Notes: a model not told the origin generated them from the letters alone. A DNA stretch of 64,000 nucleotides from Heteroscillospira sp050943935 (GCA_050943935.1 JBMNQC010000004.1:114640-178639), one strand, 5' to 3'. Positions 39,464 through 48,391 are shown, numbered from the stretch's first letter. Program-made: numbers and translations.

Positions 39464-39828
39464 TTTTCCACCCGCTTTTCCGCATCCGACAGCAGGCCCA
39501 GCCTGGAACAGGCGGCCAGATAGGCCTCATCCAGCTGGCGGTATTCGGCCGTGCGGCTGCGCATACGGGCCACAACTATGATGTCGTAACCCTGCTTCAG
39601 CTTATCCGCATTCAGCCGGTAGATCTCTCTGAACCGGCGGCGAATACGGTTGCGCTCTACGGCCTTGCCCATCTTTGCTGTTACGGTTATACCCAGGCGG
39701 TTGTGGTCGCGGCGTGTTTTCCGGCAGTATACCACCAGAAAGGGCGTCGCGGCGCTTTTGCCTTTGGAGTACAGGCGGCGGAACTCATAATTATTCTTGA
39801 TTGAAACAGATGATTTCAGCTTCCTCAC
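39460..39828 (-). CDS. rnpA: Ribonuclease P protein component
   Basis: A 122-residue basic RNase P protein. The family signature RNRIRRRFREIYR and the preceding RLGITVTAKMGKAVE are clear; the N-terminus has SIKNNYEFRRLYSKG. It binds RNase P RNA for tRNA 5' maturation. The start appears to be GTG 39828. It lies 40 bases after rpmH, in the classic rpmH-rnpA-yidD-yidC-jag order. Confidence 0.94.
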   Translation of the reverse strand: MRKLKSSVSIKNNYEFRRLYSKGKSAATPFLVVYCRKTRRDHNRLGITVTAKMGKAVERNRIRRRFREIYRLNADKLKQGYDIIVVARMRSRTAEYRQLDEAYLAACSRLGLLSDAEKRVEK

Positions 39829-39868
39829 CCCGCAACGGCATTTGGGGGAACTCTCTCCCCGGACGAAA

Positions 39869-40003
39869 TTAGTAGCTCAGCTGAGCTCTGCCCTTTGCTC
39901 TGCGGCGGGCGAGGACCTTGCGGCCGTTCTTGGTGGCCATTCTCTTGCGGAAGCCGTGCACCTTCTGGCGCTGACGCTTCTTGGGCTGATAGGTACGAAG
40001 CAT
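39869..40003 (-). CDS. rpmH: 50S ribosomal protein L34
   Basis: A 44-residue L34 beginning MLRTYQPKKRQRQKVHGFRK and ending GRAQLSY, highly basic as expected. ATG 40003 follows GCAAGGAGGTG. First gene of the operon; dnaA, its usual divergent neighbour, is not present upstream in the window. Confidence 0.96.
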   Translation of the reverse strand: MLRTYQPKKRQRQKVHGFRKRMATKNGRKVLARRRAKGRAQLSY

Positions 40004-40140
40004 GTGTTACACCTCCTTGCAGTGTTCTGGGGCATGAGATTCAAAGCCCCGACAATACTCAACATCGGCCTTTGGCCGAAGTAGTTGACCTGTGCTTTTT
40101 GGGCATAATTCGCCCATGGGCGCAAACGCGCTTAGGATAC

Positions 40141-40170
40141 ATTTTACCCCATATTCACCTAACCTGTCAA
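40141..40170 (-). promoter_or_regulatory. Sigma-A promoter of the rpmH operon
   Basis: Minus strand TTGACA (40170-40165), 18-base spacer, TAAAAT (40146-40141). The leader is about 130 bases long. Confidence 0.78.
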
Positions 40171-40194
40171 TGTTTTTTTCATTACAGGCCATTC

Positions 40195-41035
40195 TTTTCA
40201 CCCATGGGCACATTGCGCGCCCCTGTACTTATGCGCCCGGGTGCGGCGGTGAAATCGATTCGTACTGCGGGGTCGTGATATGAAACCCATTTCTTTAAAG
40301 AAACGGGTTTCAAACTTCCCAAAGAATCTGCCTAAGTCGAATACTCTTTTGGGCCTCGCCGACGCGCACAACGCGCTCGTGCGGTGGTGGATGTTAGCCT
40401 GCCGTGCCCCGGCTTTTCCTCCCCTAACAGGGGAGGTGCCCTCCGCAGAGGGCGGAAGGGTTTAAGCCTCCGAATTTGCTCTGAGCTGACTTGATAGGTT
40501 AAACCCTTCAGTCAGCTTCGCTGACAGCTCCCCTGTTAGGGGAGCGGATTCTACGGTAGTGTGGAGTGTTGGGGTGTGCTTAATGCTGAAACCTACTGCC
40601 CGATTCCATCGATTCAGGCGCGATTTGGTGGCACTACCACTTCGCCATTTGAGTAAGGTGAGCCGAAGGCTCAGCTTACGGACATTGGCGAACCGTAAGT
40701 TTCTTTGGCGGGCGACACCGTTTCTTTTGAAAGAAATGGGGTCGCACACCGCCCACCGCAGGCTGCGCCCCGTTCTCTCTGCGGACATCGTGGGCGCGCA
40801 ATGCGCGCCCCTACACGTCAAAGCCTCCCCTGAGTAAGGGGAGGTGGCCCCGCAGGGCCGGAAGGGTTTAAGCCTCCGAATTTGCTCTGAGCTGACTTGA
40901 TAGGTTAAACCCTTCAGTCGCTCCGCGACAGCTCCCCTGTTAGGGGAGCGGATTCTAGGGAGGTATGGAAAAAATTTTCAATCGGCGCGAAGCGCCACAT
41001 CAATTCTTCATTCTTCACTATTCATTCTTCATTAT
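40195..41035 (+). repeat. Intergenic modular repeat, copy F (longest)
   Basis: It contains GAAACCCATTTCTTT/AAAGAAACGGGTTTC (40281-40312), the GGCCTCGCCGACGCGCACAA module, a nested CCTCCCCT-type hairpin block (40418-40550), the CTGAAACCTACTGCCCGATT module, TTCGCCATTTGAGTAAGG to ATTGGCGAA (40641-40692), GACACCGTTTCTTT/AAAGAAATGGGGTC, GGGCGCGCAATGCGCGCCCC, a second CCCC/TTTAAGCC block (40826-40955) and the GGCGCGAAGCGCCAC end with AT-rich TTCTTCACTATTCATTC. No gene is seen between the rpmH promoter and 41,097. Confidence 0.9.
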
Positions 41036-41096
41036 ATTTTATAAACCTTCCGCCCCTTGGGCAAACTACCTTAAAATCACGAGAGGAGCAGCACCA

Positions 41097-41930
41097 ATGG
41101 GCGATTTATTCTGCGGCTGGTATTTCCGCTGCGTATCACAAAATAGGAGCCTCGCCGTCATACCGGCCGCCCACGGGCGGAGCTTTTCCATACAGCTCAT
41201 AACCGGCACGGGCAGTTGGAGCGTGCCTGTGTCCGCCCCCGGCTCTTTTGTCTCCCCAGCAGAGCCAAGGGCAGCGCTGGGTGAAAATCTCTTTTCTCCG
41301 GAGGGAGTCAGCCTGCATCTGGAAGCGCCGGGGCTTGCCGCCAAAGGTGAGCTGCGCTTTCACGGACTCAGCCCCTTCAAGCCGGACATAATGGGCCCGT
41401 TTCGCCATGTGCCCTTTATGGAGTGCCGTCACAGCCTGTATAGTCTGCGCCATATGGTGAGCGGCAGGCTGCGGGTAAACGGCACGGACTACGTTTTTGA
41501 CGACGACTGCGGCTACATCGAGGGCGACAGGGGGCGCTCCTTCCCCCGGCGCTACGCATGGAGCCAGTGCCCTCTGCCCGAGGGCGCTCTCATGCTGGCC
41601 GCCGCGGACATACCTATAGGCCCCATTGGCTTCACCGGCGTCATCAGCGCCGTGAGCTGGCGGGGCGAGCAGTACCGGCTGGCCACCTACAACGGCGCAG
41701 CCCTCCGCCGCCCCGCTCCCGGAGAGCTGGAAATACGCCGGGGCGGCCTAAAACTGCGCGCCCGGCTGCTGGAGGAGAACTCCCGCCCCCTGGCCGCGCC
41801 CAACATGGGCCGCATGGGGCGCACCATACACGAGAGCGTATCCTGCCGGGCCTTTTACAGCATGGAAAAAGACGGCGAAACTCTCTTTGCCCTTGAAAGC
41901 CCTCTCGCCGCCTTTGAATATGAATATTAG
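41097..41930 (+). CDS. Tocopherol cyclase-like protein
   Basis: 277 residues from ATG 41097 (GAGAGGAGC upstream). The conserved block SLYSLRHMVSGRLRVNGTDY, followed by FDDDCGYIEGDRGRSFPRRY and WSQCP, matches the tocopherol-cyclase family fold (PF14249). In bacteria without tocopherol the role is unknown; the fold is a beta-barrel that binds hydrophobic ligands. No signal peptide is evident. It overlaps the DUF362 gene end by four bases in convergent orientation. Confidence 0.78.
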   Translation: MGDLFCGWYFRCVSQNRSLAVIPAAHGRSFSIQLITGTGSWSVPVSAPGSFVSPAEPRAALGENLFSPEGVSLHLEAPGLAAKGELRFHGLSPFKPDIMGPFRHVPFMECRHSLYSLRHMVSGRLRVNGTDYVFDDDCGYIEGDRGRSFPRRYAWSQCPLPEGALMLAAADIPIGPIGFTGVISAVSWRGEQYRLATYNGAALRRPAPGELEIRRGGLKLRARLLEENSRPLAAPNMGRMGRTIHESVSCRAFYSMEKDGETLFALESPLAAFEYEY

Positions 41931-43063
41931 CGCACTTCCCTGTTTACCAGCCGCGCGGGCAGCGTCCTGCCCACATACAGCGCTCCCACAGGACAGAATT
42001 CCTGGCAGCAGAAGCAGCGTATACACTTTTTCCGGTCTATGGACGGGCGTCCCCCGCCCATGGCTATGGCCTTGGCGGGGCATATCTCCGCACATTTTCC
42101 GCAGCCCACGCATTTGCCCTTTTCCAGCTCCGGTCGGGTCTGCAGCACCCGGGACATCACCGTGCTGCGCAGTCTGCCCCAGATGCCCCCATGCCCCTCA
42201 AAAAGCAGGCCGCCGTCAGCCGGGAGGACAAAGTCCCTCAGCGGCTCCGGCCGGCCCAGGACGCTGAGCTTATCCGGTATAAGCCCCCGACGCTTCGCCG
42301 CAGCCAGCGTGGGCACCGAATCCGGTTCAAGACCTATGAGCCTGGCGAGGCACTCGTCCATAGCGTGGGGATTCACCGCCGCGGCCAGATATCCCACATG
42401 GCGGGGCGTGCCCGCCGTGGGCCCGTTGCCCTCCATGGCCTCCACAGCGTCGCATATGGTGAGCACTGGACGGAAATGCCCGCATATATCCACCAGCGCA
42501 TCGGCAAAATCCTCATGCCTTGGGAAGCGGAAGTGATACTCGGGCTTTTTAGCCCCGGGTATTGCGCCGAACATATTTTTCACTCCCGCGGTGAGCTTCA
42601 TCATACCGTGGGTCTTGAGCTTGCACAGGCTGATAACTGCGTCAGCCTCCTCGAGATAAGCCGTGCAGTCAAATTCCCGGCATTTTTCGCCGTTTTTATC
42701 GCTGACGTGCTTTTCGGAAAAATCCCGGTTCAGCTCAGCGCCGTATTTTTCCGCCTCATACATACCGCACTGGGCGTATACGCGCTCCACCCAGGCGGCA
42801 TTATATACTCCGCCGGGGGAATCGCCCACCACCACATCCGCACCCCTCTCTTTTAGTATGGCGCACAGGGCGCAGGCTACCGCCGGATGGGTGGTAACGG
42901 CCCTGTCCGGATGGGCGCCCGACACCAGATTGACCTTTACCGCCACGCGCATCCCCGGCCGAAGCCACGCAAAATCCGTTACGTTTTCCAACGCAAGCCC
43001 AAGCTTACGGCGCACAGTATCAATATCATAATTCGCGCAAGGTATAAAGGCCGCGTCATACAT
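41927..43063 (-). CDS. DUF362 protein with C-terminal 4Fe-4S ferredoxin domain
   Basis: 378 residues. The DUF362 part includes GADVVVGDSPGGVY, AVISLCKLKTHGMMKLTAG and VKNMFGAIPGAKKPEYH. The C-terminal ferredoxin part has two cluster motifs, CVGCGKCAEICPAKAI and CIRCFCCQEFCPVGAL, so it probably carries two 4Fe-4S clusters. The family is abundant in anaerobes and its reaction is unknown. ATG 43063 follows GGGGGAAAA. Confidence 0.92.
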   Translation of the reverse strand: MYDAAFIPCANYDIDTVRRKLGLALENVTDFAWLRPGMRVAVKVNLVSGAHPDRAVTTHPAVACALCAILKERGADVVVGDSPGGVYNAAWVERVYAQCGMYEAEKYGAELNRDFSEKHVSDKNGEKCREFDCTAYLEEADAVISLCKLKTHGMMKLTAGVKNMFGAIPGAKKPEYHFRFPRHEDFADALVDICGHFRPVLTICDAVEAMEGNGPTAGTPRHVGYLAAAVNPHAMDECLARLIGLEPDSVPTLAAAKRRGLIPDKLSVLGRPEPLRDFVLPADGGLLFEGHGGIWGRLRSTVMSRVLQTRPELEKGKCVGCGKCAEICPAKAIAMGGGRPSIDRKKCIRCFCCQEFCPVGALYVGRTLPARLVNREVR

Positions 43064-43266
43064 GGTTTTTCCCCCAATTGCTGATTTACTGAGTCAGGGT
43101 TTATATGTATTAATTATATAATTTCTGCCCATCCCGGTCAAGGCGGGCGCATTTTTACAAATAGTCAAAAATTTTTGTTCAATTTATTTTTTCTTTATTC
43201 ATTTTTTCTTAATATTTCTTGGTTAGAATAAGCACAATAAAACGATTCCCCAAGGAGGATTTAAAT

Positions 43267-44730
43267 ATGTACGACCCCAATGAAAATCTCAACCATGACG
43301 AGAGCTTTGACGAGAGCGCCGTATCCGATTCCGTAGCCGAGCATGTGGAAAAGCAGCTTGAGCACATGGAGCCTGACCACGACCCCAGCTATGCGGACGC
43401 AGGCTATATACTCTCGGACGAGGCACCCACCACGCCCCGCCGCTACTATACTCCTCCCGAGCGCGAGGAAAAGCCGAAGCCCGAAAAGTCCGACCGTCCC
43501 CGGAAAAAGTCCGGCGCCTTCGGCAAGGTAATGGCCGGCGTTCTGGCCGGCCTGCTCATGGGCTCAGCCATAGGCGTAGGCGTAATGGGCATGATCAATC
43601 CCAAAGAAGCGCCGGAGGCGGACGTACCGCCCGCAGTTACTGCGGCCCCCACGCCCACCCCCATGCTCACAGTGAGCAGCGGCAGCAGCGACGAGAAATC
43701 CGCCACCGACATTTACAGCATTGCCACGAGCCAGGTGGTCGGTATCCGCACCGAGATAACCGGCTACAACATCTGGGGCCAGCCCACTACCAACGCCGTG
43801 TCCGGCACCGGCTTTATCGTCTCTGAGAACGGATATATAATCACAAACCATCACGTCATAGAGGACGCCTATGAAGGCGGCTACGATGTGAATGTCATAC
43901 TCTACAACGGCGACAGCTATGTGGCCGAGATAGTGGGCTTCGAAAACAGCGACAGCGACATCGCCGTTCTTAAAATAGACGCCACAGGCCTCACTCCCGC
44001 TGCAATAGGTGACAGCAGCGAGCTGGCTGTGGGCGAGACGGTATACGCCGTGGGCAACCCCCTGGGCGAGCTCACATACACAATGACCCGCGGCATGGTC
44101 AGCGCTCTTGACCGCGAGATAACCACCGCCTCCTATGACCAGTACGGCAACACCGTAACCAGCACAACCAATATGTTCCAGATAGACGCAGCCGTAAACT
44201 CCGGCAACTCCGGCGGCCCTGTCTACAACAGCCGCGGCGAGGTTGTGGGCGTTGTAACCGCCAAATCCTCTGAGACCGGCACCGAGGGCCTTGGCTTCGC
44301 CATCCCCATTAACGACGCCATCGATATAGCCAACGACCTTATCACCCAGGGCTATGTCAGCGGCAAGCCCTATATGGGCATAACCGTACAGACCATGCCC
44401 CAGAATGTTTCCAGCTACTATGGCGTGCCAACCGGCGCCTATGTGTATTATATTGAAAGCGGCAGCTGCGCCGAGAAGGCAGGCCTGCAGCTTGGCGATA
44501 TTATTACCAGCATGGATGACCACACCATTACCGGCACTTCCGACCTGATGGCCGCAAAGAAAAACTACAGCGCCGGCGACATCGTTCAGCTCACCGTATT
44601 CCGGGACAGCCAGTCCATTACGCTGAGCCTCACCTTTGATGAGGCGCACCCCACTACCGAAACTCAGTCCAGTTCCAACTCCAGCGACTCAAATCCCTTC
44701 TTCACCGGCAACGGAGCAAAAAATTACTAA
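43267..44730 (+). CDS. HtrA/DegP-type membrane-anchored serine protease
   Basis: 487 residues from ATG 43267 (CAAGGAGGAT). An acidic cytoplasmic N-terminus of about 80 residues precedes a membrane helix (VMAGVLAGLLMGSAIGVGVM) and a TAAPTPTP linker. The trypsin-like domain has the triad His in IITNHHVIEDA, Asp in SDSDIAVLK and Ser in NSGNSGGPVYNS. A PDZ domain follows (KPYMGITVQ, CAEKAGLQLGDIITS). It degrades or refolds misfolded surface proteins. It is monocistronic with a terminator after it. Confidence 0.95.
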   Translation: MYDPNENLNHDESFDESAVSDSVAEHVEKQLEHMEPDHDPSYADAGYILSDEAPTTPRRYYTPPEREEKPKPEKSDRPRKKSGAFGKVMAGVLAGLLMGSAIGVGVMGMINPKEAPEADVPPAVTAAPTPTPMLTVSSGSSDEKSATDIYSIATSQVVGIRTEITGYNIWGQPTTNAVSGTGFIVSENGYIITNHHVIEDAYEGGYDVNVILYNGDSYVAEIVGFENSDSDIAVLKIDATGLTPAAIGDSSELAVGETVYAVGNPLGELTYTMTRGMVSALDREITTASYDQYGNTVTSTTNMFQIDAAVNSGNSGGPVYNSRGEVVGVVTAKSSETGTEGLGFAIPINDAIDIANDLITQGYVSGKPYMGITVQTMPQNVSSYYGVPTGAYVYYIESGSCAEKAGLQLGDIITSMDDHTITGTSDLMAAKKNYSAGDIVQLTVFRDSQSITLSLTFDEAHPTTETQSSSNSSDSNPFFTGNGAKNY

Positions 44731-44756
44731 GGCAAACACTCTCTCCTCTAAACAGC

Positions 44757-44790
44757 AAAACAGGAAGGCTTTATAAAGCCTTCCTGTTTT
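44757..44790. terminator. Bidirectional terminator between htrA-type gene and GNAT gene
   Basis: Arms AAAACAGGAAGGCTT and AAGCCTTCCTGTTTT; both convergent genes end here. Confidence 0.9.
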
Positions 44791-44799
44791 ACTGTTTTC

Positions 44800-45318
44800 T
44801 TACAGCTCTATCTCAAAAAACTTCTGCACTTCCGGAATGAGGCCCTCCAGCATCACGGACTGGATGCCCGCTATGCGGAAGCCCAGGCTCAGGTACAGGC
44901 CGGTGGCCGGTGAATTGCCGTCGTCGGTGTCCAGCCGCATAACCCGGCCGCCCCGGCGTCTGGCTTCATCCAGCGCCCAGAGCATCATGCGCTTTCCCGC
45001 TCCCCGCCGGGCAAAGCTTGGAGGCACGCAGAGGGTGTGCACCACAAAAACCTCATCGTCTCCGGCAGGGTATATCCAGTCTATATTCTCATAGCCAACA
45101 CCCTGCTCCCGGTTCAGGCGCATACTGGCGCACACCAGCCCGTCCTCCTCAAGGACATACAGATTGCCCGCCTCAAGTTCCCGCTGGGCCAGCTCACGGG
45201 TGGGATATACGCCGAGCTGCCAGTTGGAGTGGCCGCCGTTGGCTTTTTCATAGGTGAGCAGCTCAATATAGCCCTGCTCCACAGCGTCAATATCCGCCGC
45301 CTCAGCTTTTCTTATCAA
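44800..45318 (-). CDS. GNAT-family acetyltransferase
   Basis: 172 residues. The acetyl-CoA binding motif is VVHTLCVPPSFARRGAGKRM, followed by ALDEARRRGGRVMRLDT and a final YLSLGFRIAG. The start is TTG 45318 with AGAGGTGG upstream. The substrate is unknown. It lies 35 bases after the XRE-membrane protein gene and probably shares its transcript. Confidence 0.88.
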   Translation of the reverse strand: MIRKAEAADIDAVEQGYIELLTYEKANGGHSNWQLGVYPTRELAQRELEAGNLYVLEEDGLVCASMRLNREQGVGYENIDWIYPAGDDEVFVVHTLCVPPSFARRGAGKRMMLWALDEARRRGGRVMRLDTDDGNSPATGLYLSLGFRIAGIQSVMLEGLIPEVQKFFEIEL

Positions 45319-45353
45319 CGTGAACCACCTCTTTTTTCTCTGAGAATATCATA

Positions 45354-46025
45354 TCAGTCCGGTCTTGTCCAGTACCATTCCGTGCCGTAGCCGGTTTCGT
45401 CTATGCCATCCATACTGCACAGCGGTATGCGCTGCTTTGCGCCATCCAGCTCCAGCTCCGCGGTGAAGGTCTGAGTCCCGTATATTATGGGTATCTCTGC
45501 GCAAAAATAGGCCCCCTCCTCAAGCAGCTCATACTCTGTGTGCTTCACTCCCGGTGTGCTGTCTACCATAACGCGCACCACAAGCCCCTCCGCTGGCCGC
45601 TCCGGCATAAGCTTTACGCTCCACACCCGCTGATTCTTATCGTTCCAATCCCAGCTTATCTGCACGTCCGCCAGCACTATATCTTCCGGTGGCTGCGCCG
45701 TCACAGTCACCGTACGCGGAAATACCGCGCGGCCCGCAAAAACACCCAGGGCAAAAATCAGCGCGGCGCACAATATGAGCAGGCCGTATCTTTTGCCCGG
45801 GGCCGGCGGCGCAGATTTCTCCTCCGGCTGTTTATCCAGGCAAAGCCAGTCCATGCTCAGCCCCAGCTCCCTGCACAAAGCGGCCAGCTTATCCACATCG
45901 GGCCGGGCCTCCCCTGTCTCCCATTTGCTTACAGCCTGCCGTGACACGCCCAGCCGTGCGGCCAGCTCCTCCTGGGAAAGCCCCGCCTCCCGCCGGGCTT
46001 TAAGCAGCTTTTCGCAGAATTTCAT
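45354..46025 (-). CDS. XRE-family regulator with membrane anchor and extracytoplasmic domain
   Basis: 223 residues from ATG 46025 (GAAGGAGGGC). An N-terminal HTH (LKARREAGLSQEELAARLGVSRQAVSKWETGEARP) is followed by a short linker, a transmembrane helix (YGLLILCAALIFALGVFAG, about residue 80-100) and a beta-rich outer domain of about 110 residues. The layout suggests a one-component membrane sensor that binds DNA directly; the signal is unknown. Confidence 0.85.
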   Translation of the reverse strand: MKFCEKLLKARREAGLSQEELAARLGVSRQAVSKWETGEARPDVDKLAALCRELGLSMDWLCLDKQPEEKSAPPAPGKRYGLLILCAALIFALGVFAGRAVFPRTVTVTAQPPEDIVLADVQISWDWNDKNQRVWSVKLMPERPAEGLVVRVMVDSTPGVKHTEYELLEEGAYFCAEIPIIYGTQTFTAELELDGAKQRIPLCSMDGIDETGYGTEWYWTRPD

Positions 46026-46167
46026 ATCCGCCCTCCTTCGGTTTTTATGTCCCAATAATACCGCAAAATGCGGTTGCGGACAACCATTCGCGGCTGGAAA
46101 TTCCGCAACGCCGGGTTGCGTGGAGCCTTCCCGCTCCGCAGCAGACAAAAAAAGTCAAAAAACTGTA

Positions 46168-46196
46168 TTGACAATTTCTGATTTAGGGTGTAAAAT
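46168..46196 (+). promoter_or_regulatory. Sigma-A promoter of the trpB T-box transcript
   Basis: TTGACA (46168-46173), 17-base spacer, TAAAAT (46191-46196). Confidence 0.82.
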
Positions 46197-46204
46197 GTGC
46201 CAAA

Positions 46205-46497
46205 CCGTTGAGGAAGAGTGAGTAGGCTTCATTGTTTTTCTCCAGAGAGTCGCAGATGGTGGAATTGCGATGTAAGGCGTGTTGCTGAATGGACTTCTGA
46301 GGGCGAGCAGAAAAATTGTTTTCGGGAACAATTTAGTATGCGAGACGGAGCATGACTCTCCGTGAACAAAGGTCTGCATATGTTGGTATGCGCAAAGTGG
46401 GCGTATTATAAGGATACGTCAAGCCGGGTGGCACCGCAGGATTGTATTTAACATCCTGTCCCAGCAGATTATTATCTGGGACAGGATGTTTTTGTTT
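46205..46497 (+). promoter_or_regulatory. Trp-type T-box riboswitch
   Basis: The T-box motif CCGGGTGGCACCGCAG (46424-46439) is followed by a terminator with arms AACATCCTGTCCCAG and CTGGGACAGGATGTT and a T-tail (46450-46497). Upstream, the Stem I region begins CCAGAGAGTCGCAGATGGTG, and the likely specifier loop GAATGGACTT places TGG (Trp) at 46290-46292. The downstream gene is trpB, so specifier and gene agree. Confidence 0.92.
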
Positions 46498-46530
46498 TCT
46501 GTCCCGAACATTCAGAAAGGAGACAGAAAT

Positions 46531-47901
46531 ATGTCTAACGAGAAAATCCCCTACAAAATTTATCTTGACGAGAAGGAGATGCCCAAGGCATGGTACAACC
46601 TCCGCGCCGATATGAAAAACAAGCCGGCGCCTCTGCTGAATCCCGGCACCCTCCAGCCCATGACGGCCGAAGAGCTCTCGGGCGTGTTCTGCCGGGAGCT
46701 TGTAAAGCAGGAGCTTGACAACGACACTCCCTACTTTGATATCCCCGAAGATATCAGAAACTTTTACAAGATGTACCGTCCCTCGCCTCTTGTCCGCGCA
46801 TACTGCCTTGAGGAAAAGCTGGGTACGCCCGCAAAAATTTACTACAAATTTGAAGGCAACAATACCAGCGGCAGCCACAAGCTGAACTCTGCAATCGCCC
46901 AGGCCTATTACGCAAAGCATCAGGGCCTGAAGGGCGTTACCACCGAGACCGGAGCCGGACAGTGGGGCACGGCGCTGTCCATGGCCTGCGCCTATCTGGG
47001 ACTGGACTGCAAGGTATACATGGTAAAATGCTCCTATGAGCAGAAGCCCTTCCGCCGCGAGGTGATGCGCACCTACGGCGCCTCCGTAACCCCTTCCCCG
47101 TCCATGGAGACCGAGGTCGGCAGGAAGATTCTCGCCGAGCATCCGGACACCACCGGCAGCCTTGGCTGCGCCATCTCCGAGGCCGTGGAAAAAGCGGTAA
47201 GCTCCGACGGCTACCGTTATGTTCTGGGCAGCGTACTCAATCAGGTTCTGCTTCATCAGTCCGTAATCGGACTTGAAGCAAAAGCAGCCATGGACAAATA
47301 CGGCGTGAAGCCGGATATTATAATAGGCTGCGCCGGCGGCGGCTCCAACCTGGGCGGTCTTATAGCTCCTTTTATGGGCCAAAAGCTGAGGGGCGAGGCC
47401 GACTACCGCTTCATCGCCGTTGAGCCGGCATCCTGCCCCAGTCTGACCCGGGGCGTATATGCCTACGATTTCTGCGACACCGGCATGGTCTGCCCGCTGG
47501 CAAAGATGTATACCCTCGGCCACGATTTCATCCCCTCGGCCAACCACGCCGGCGGACTGCGCTATCACGGCATGAGCTCCGTTCTCTCCCAGCTCTATGA
47601 CGACGGGCTTATGGAGGCCGTCTCCGTGAAGCAAACCGATGTATTTGAAGCGGCGGAATACTTTGCGAGAGTGGAGGGCATCCTCCCCGCTCCCGAAAGC
47701 TCACACGCTATACGGACAGCCATTGACGAAGCTCTGAAATGCAAGGAGAGCGGAGAGGAAAAGACCATTCTCTTCGGCCTTACCGGCACCGGATATTTCG
47801 ATATGGTGGCCTACGAAAAATTCCACGACGGCCAGATGAGCGACTATATCCCCACAGACAGCGAGCTTGAAAAGTATCGCGATATGCTTCCCAAGGTATA
47901 A
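46531..47901 (+). CDS. trpB: Tryptophan synthase beta chain, TrpB2 type
   Basis: A 456-residue PLP enzyme of the longer TrpB2 kind. The PLP lysine is in NNTSGSHKLNSAIAQ, the glycine loop is GCAGGGSNLGG, and TTETGAGQWGTALSMACAYL is conserved. It joins indole and serine to make tryptophan. No trpA or other trp gene is adjacent, so it may act on free indole scavenged from outside; this is inference. ATG 46531 follows AAAGGAGAC. Expression is controlled by the T-box upstream. Confidence 0.94.
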   Translation: MSNEKIPYKIYLDEKEMPKAWYNLRADMKNKPAPLLNPGTLQPMTAEELSGVFCRELVKQELDNDTPYFDIPEDIRNFYKMYRPSPLVRAYCLEEKLGTPAKIYYKFEGNNTSGSHKLNSAIAQAYYAKHQGLKGVTTETGAGQWGTALSMACAYLGLDCKVYMVKCSYEQKPFRREVMRTYGASVTPSPSMETEVGRKILAEHPDTTGSLGCAISEAVEKAVSSDGYRYVLGSVLNQVLLHQSVIGLEAKAAMDKYGVKPDIIIGCAGGGSNLGGLIAPFMGQKLRGEADYRFIAVEPASCPSLTRGVYAYDFCDTGMVCPLAKMYTLGHDFIPSANHAGGLRYHGMSSVLSQLYDDGLMEAVSVKQTDVFEAAEYFARVEGILPAPESSHAIRTAIDEALKCKESGEEKTILFGLTGTGYFDMVAYEKFHDGQMSDYIPTDSELEKYRDMLPKV

Positions 47902-47918
47902 AAATCAAGAGACAAACT

Positions 47919-47950
47919 GAAACGGACACGGTAAATACCGTGTCCGTTTA
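47919..47950 (+). terminator. Intrinsic terminator of trpB
   Basis: Arms AAACGGACACGGTA and TACCGTGTCCGTTT. From here to 48,125 nothing recognisable is seen. Confidence 0.88.
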
Positions 47951-48127
47951 CTATATAGTAAAGAAAACGCCGTCGCGAACGATATGACGTCCGCGACGAC
48001 GTGGAACATCGCAACAGTATAGATGCCGCAAGCTTCAGGATTACACCCGAAACCAAATCGCAACCCAGCGCAAGCGGTTGTGATTTGGAAAGGAGGAGCA
48101 AGGTAGCGGGCGGATGACGTCTTTTTT

Positions 48128-48168
48128 GACAAAAAAGACGTCGGAGCAAAGCGGACTTTGCTCCGACG
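48128..48168 (-). terminator. Intrinsic terminator of tRNA-Leu
   Basis: Minus strand arms ACGTCGGAGCAAAG and CTTTGCTCCGACGT, loop TCCG, followed by CTTTTTT. Confidence 0.92.
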
Positions 48169-48255
48169 TGGTACCGGAGACCGGGTTCGAACCGGCATGG
48201 GATTGCTCCCGGCGGATTTTAAGTCCGCGGCGTCTGCCTATTCCGCCACTCCGGC
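48169..48255 (-). tRNA. tRNA-Leu (anticodon UAA)
   Basis: An 87-base class II tRNA. Acceptor GCCGGAG pairs with CTCCGGT (G-U at the first pair), the D-arm contains AGTGGCGGAATAGGCAGACG, and the anticodon loop CTTAAAA reads UAA. A long variable arm is followed by the T-arm GCCGGTTCGAACCCGGT, and CCA is encoded. A terminator follows directly, so it is transcribed alone. Confidence 0.96.
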
Positions 48256-48391
48256 GTTGGTCTTATAATAACACCTATTTAAAACTCCGTCAAGGCACCC
48301 CGCAATGAGACGGCGGGGAATATTTTTCGTTGCAAACGGGCGATTTTTAGAGTAAAATAAACTATTATATATAATATACGGAAAAGAGAGC

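Noticed and set aside
11690..41035. CRISPR array
   Set aside because: The intergenic repeats are long, modular and irregularly spaced, with no short equal spacers and no cas genes.
40004..41096. Chromosomal origin beside rpmH
   Set aside because: The region holds repeat copy F; no cluster of DnaA boxes (TTATCCACA) and no dnaA gene are visible.
48169..48255. tRNA-Leu as an attachment site for an element
   Set aside because: Both sides are host genes with normal spacing, no duplicated tRNA 3' end is seen and no integrase is nearby.
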